Source: Actinobaculum sp. 313 (GTDB lineage: Bacteria; Actinomycetota; Actinomycetes; Actinomycetales; Actinomycetaceae). Taken from it: 64,000 nt of DNA. The stretch spans positions 62,001 to 126,000 of the forward strand of contig NZ_CP029033.1 in NCBI RefSeq assembly GCF_003073475.1, read 5' to 3'. The translations under genes were made by a program, and so were the position numbers. Under the pieces are notes generated by a model. The model ran no database searches, was not told the DNA's origin, and worked only from the letters and a program-made list of their open reading frames with translations. The first letter of the stretch is position 1. Each line of letters starts with the position of its first letter. This document shows, in pieces, positions 63,713 to 64,000 of this stretch.

Positions 63713-64000
63713 CTATTGGTGGCGCCACCGCAATGCGAAACGCGGATCATACGTGCGTGAACAACGGGCACATGACTGCGGGCGGGAGGGACGGCGGTAA
63801 CGGTGTACAACGTGCCCATGGGGCAGGTGCCGATCCACGGCGCGGGAACTTCGGGGCCTCGTGCAAGGTGGCGGTGGGCGAAGCCCCGAGCTGCTCGGCC
63901 TCTGCCTTCCACACACGATCATGCCCGTGCCCGTACCCCACACGTGCGTGTGCGATTTCATGCAAGATCACCTGTCGGGCGAGGTCTTCGTCATACAGTG
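63713..64000 (-). CDS. SprT-like zinc metalloprotease-family protein (5' end outside window, two frameshifts)
   Basis: Reading from the window edge gives LARQVILHEIAHARVGYGHGHDRVWKAEAEQLGASP, where HEIAH is the zinc site and HGHD the third ligand region of SprT/Spartan-like proteins. The expected zinc ribbon is spread over two other frames: APWIGTCPMG, then HVVHRYRRPSRPQSCARCSRTYDPRFALRW, ending at 63713. Adding one base at 63844-63846 and one at 63815-63817 restores one continuous C-terminus. Spartan-type proteases cut DNA-protein crosslinks; bacterial forms are poorly studied. Confidence 0.78.

Overview
High-GC Gram-positive sequence, most consistent with a member of the Actinomycetaceae (Actinomyces-like). 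The grounds are LPXTG surface proteins rich in DUF5979-type repeats, a tip pilin / shaft pilin / class C sortase cluster, a class Ib ribonucleotide reductase, LuxS, many GTG/TTG starts with AGGAGG-type ribosome binding sites, and several lipoproteins. The genus is inferred from gene content only.

Layout. 1-3.1 kb: a DsbA-like thiol protein (cut by the window edge), a zinc-type macrodomain ADP-ribose hydrolase, and RNase HI with an N-terminal extension. 3.5-20.1 kb: three giant paralogous cell-wall-anchored adhesins with 7, 11 and 15 C-terminal repeat domains; a decayed IS3-family element sits between the first two. 20.7-22.7 kb: a fourth, smaller LPXTG adhesin. 23.3-29.5 kb: pilus cluster (CshA/GEVED-type tip pilin, shaft pilin, class C sortase). 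29.6-34.3 kb: oligopeptidase B, then on the minus strand luxS and an MTA/SAH nucleosidase carrying C-terminal homing-endonuclease-associated repeats, then a Fur-family regulator. 34.7-38.0 kb: a coupled DUF4956 / VTC-domain / beta-solenoid lipoprotein operon. 38.2-41.5 kb: nrdHIE behind a double NrdR box. 41.7-45.4 kb: a cysteine-codon leader peptide and an intrinsic terminator in front of an SDR, a cysteine synthase-like PLP enzyme and a LanC-like cyclase. 45.7-57.5 kb: a hydrolase, flavodoxin-like protein, lipoproteins, an S4 RNA-binding protein, a DASS transporter and two tandem DUF418-type membrane proteins. 57.8-64 kb: nrdF, MarC, a repeat-rich spacer, a YcaQ/AlkZ-like winged-helix protein, a low-molecular-weight tyrosine phosphatase and a SprT-like protein (cut by the edge).

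How the parts work together. The first half is a surface-display island: adhesins, pilins and their polymerising sortase. The luxS-nucleosidase pair recycles S-adenosylhomocysteine and makes AI-2. nrdHIE and the detached nrdF together give the class Ib reductase. The best candidate for an undescribed system is the LanC-like / CysK-like / SDR operon under what looks like cysteine-dependent transcription attenuation: it implies thiol chemistry, but no lanthipeptide dehydratase is visible.

Caution. At least six otherwise convincing genes are broken by frameshifts, and each is repaired by adding one G or C to a G/C run. This points to homopolymer undercalling in the assembly more than to real pseudogenes.
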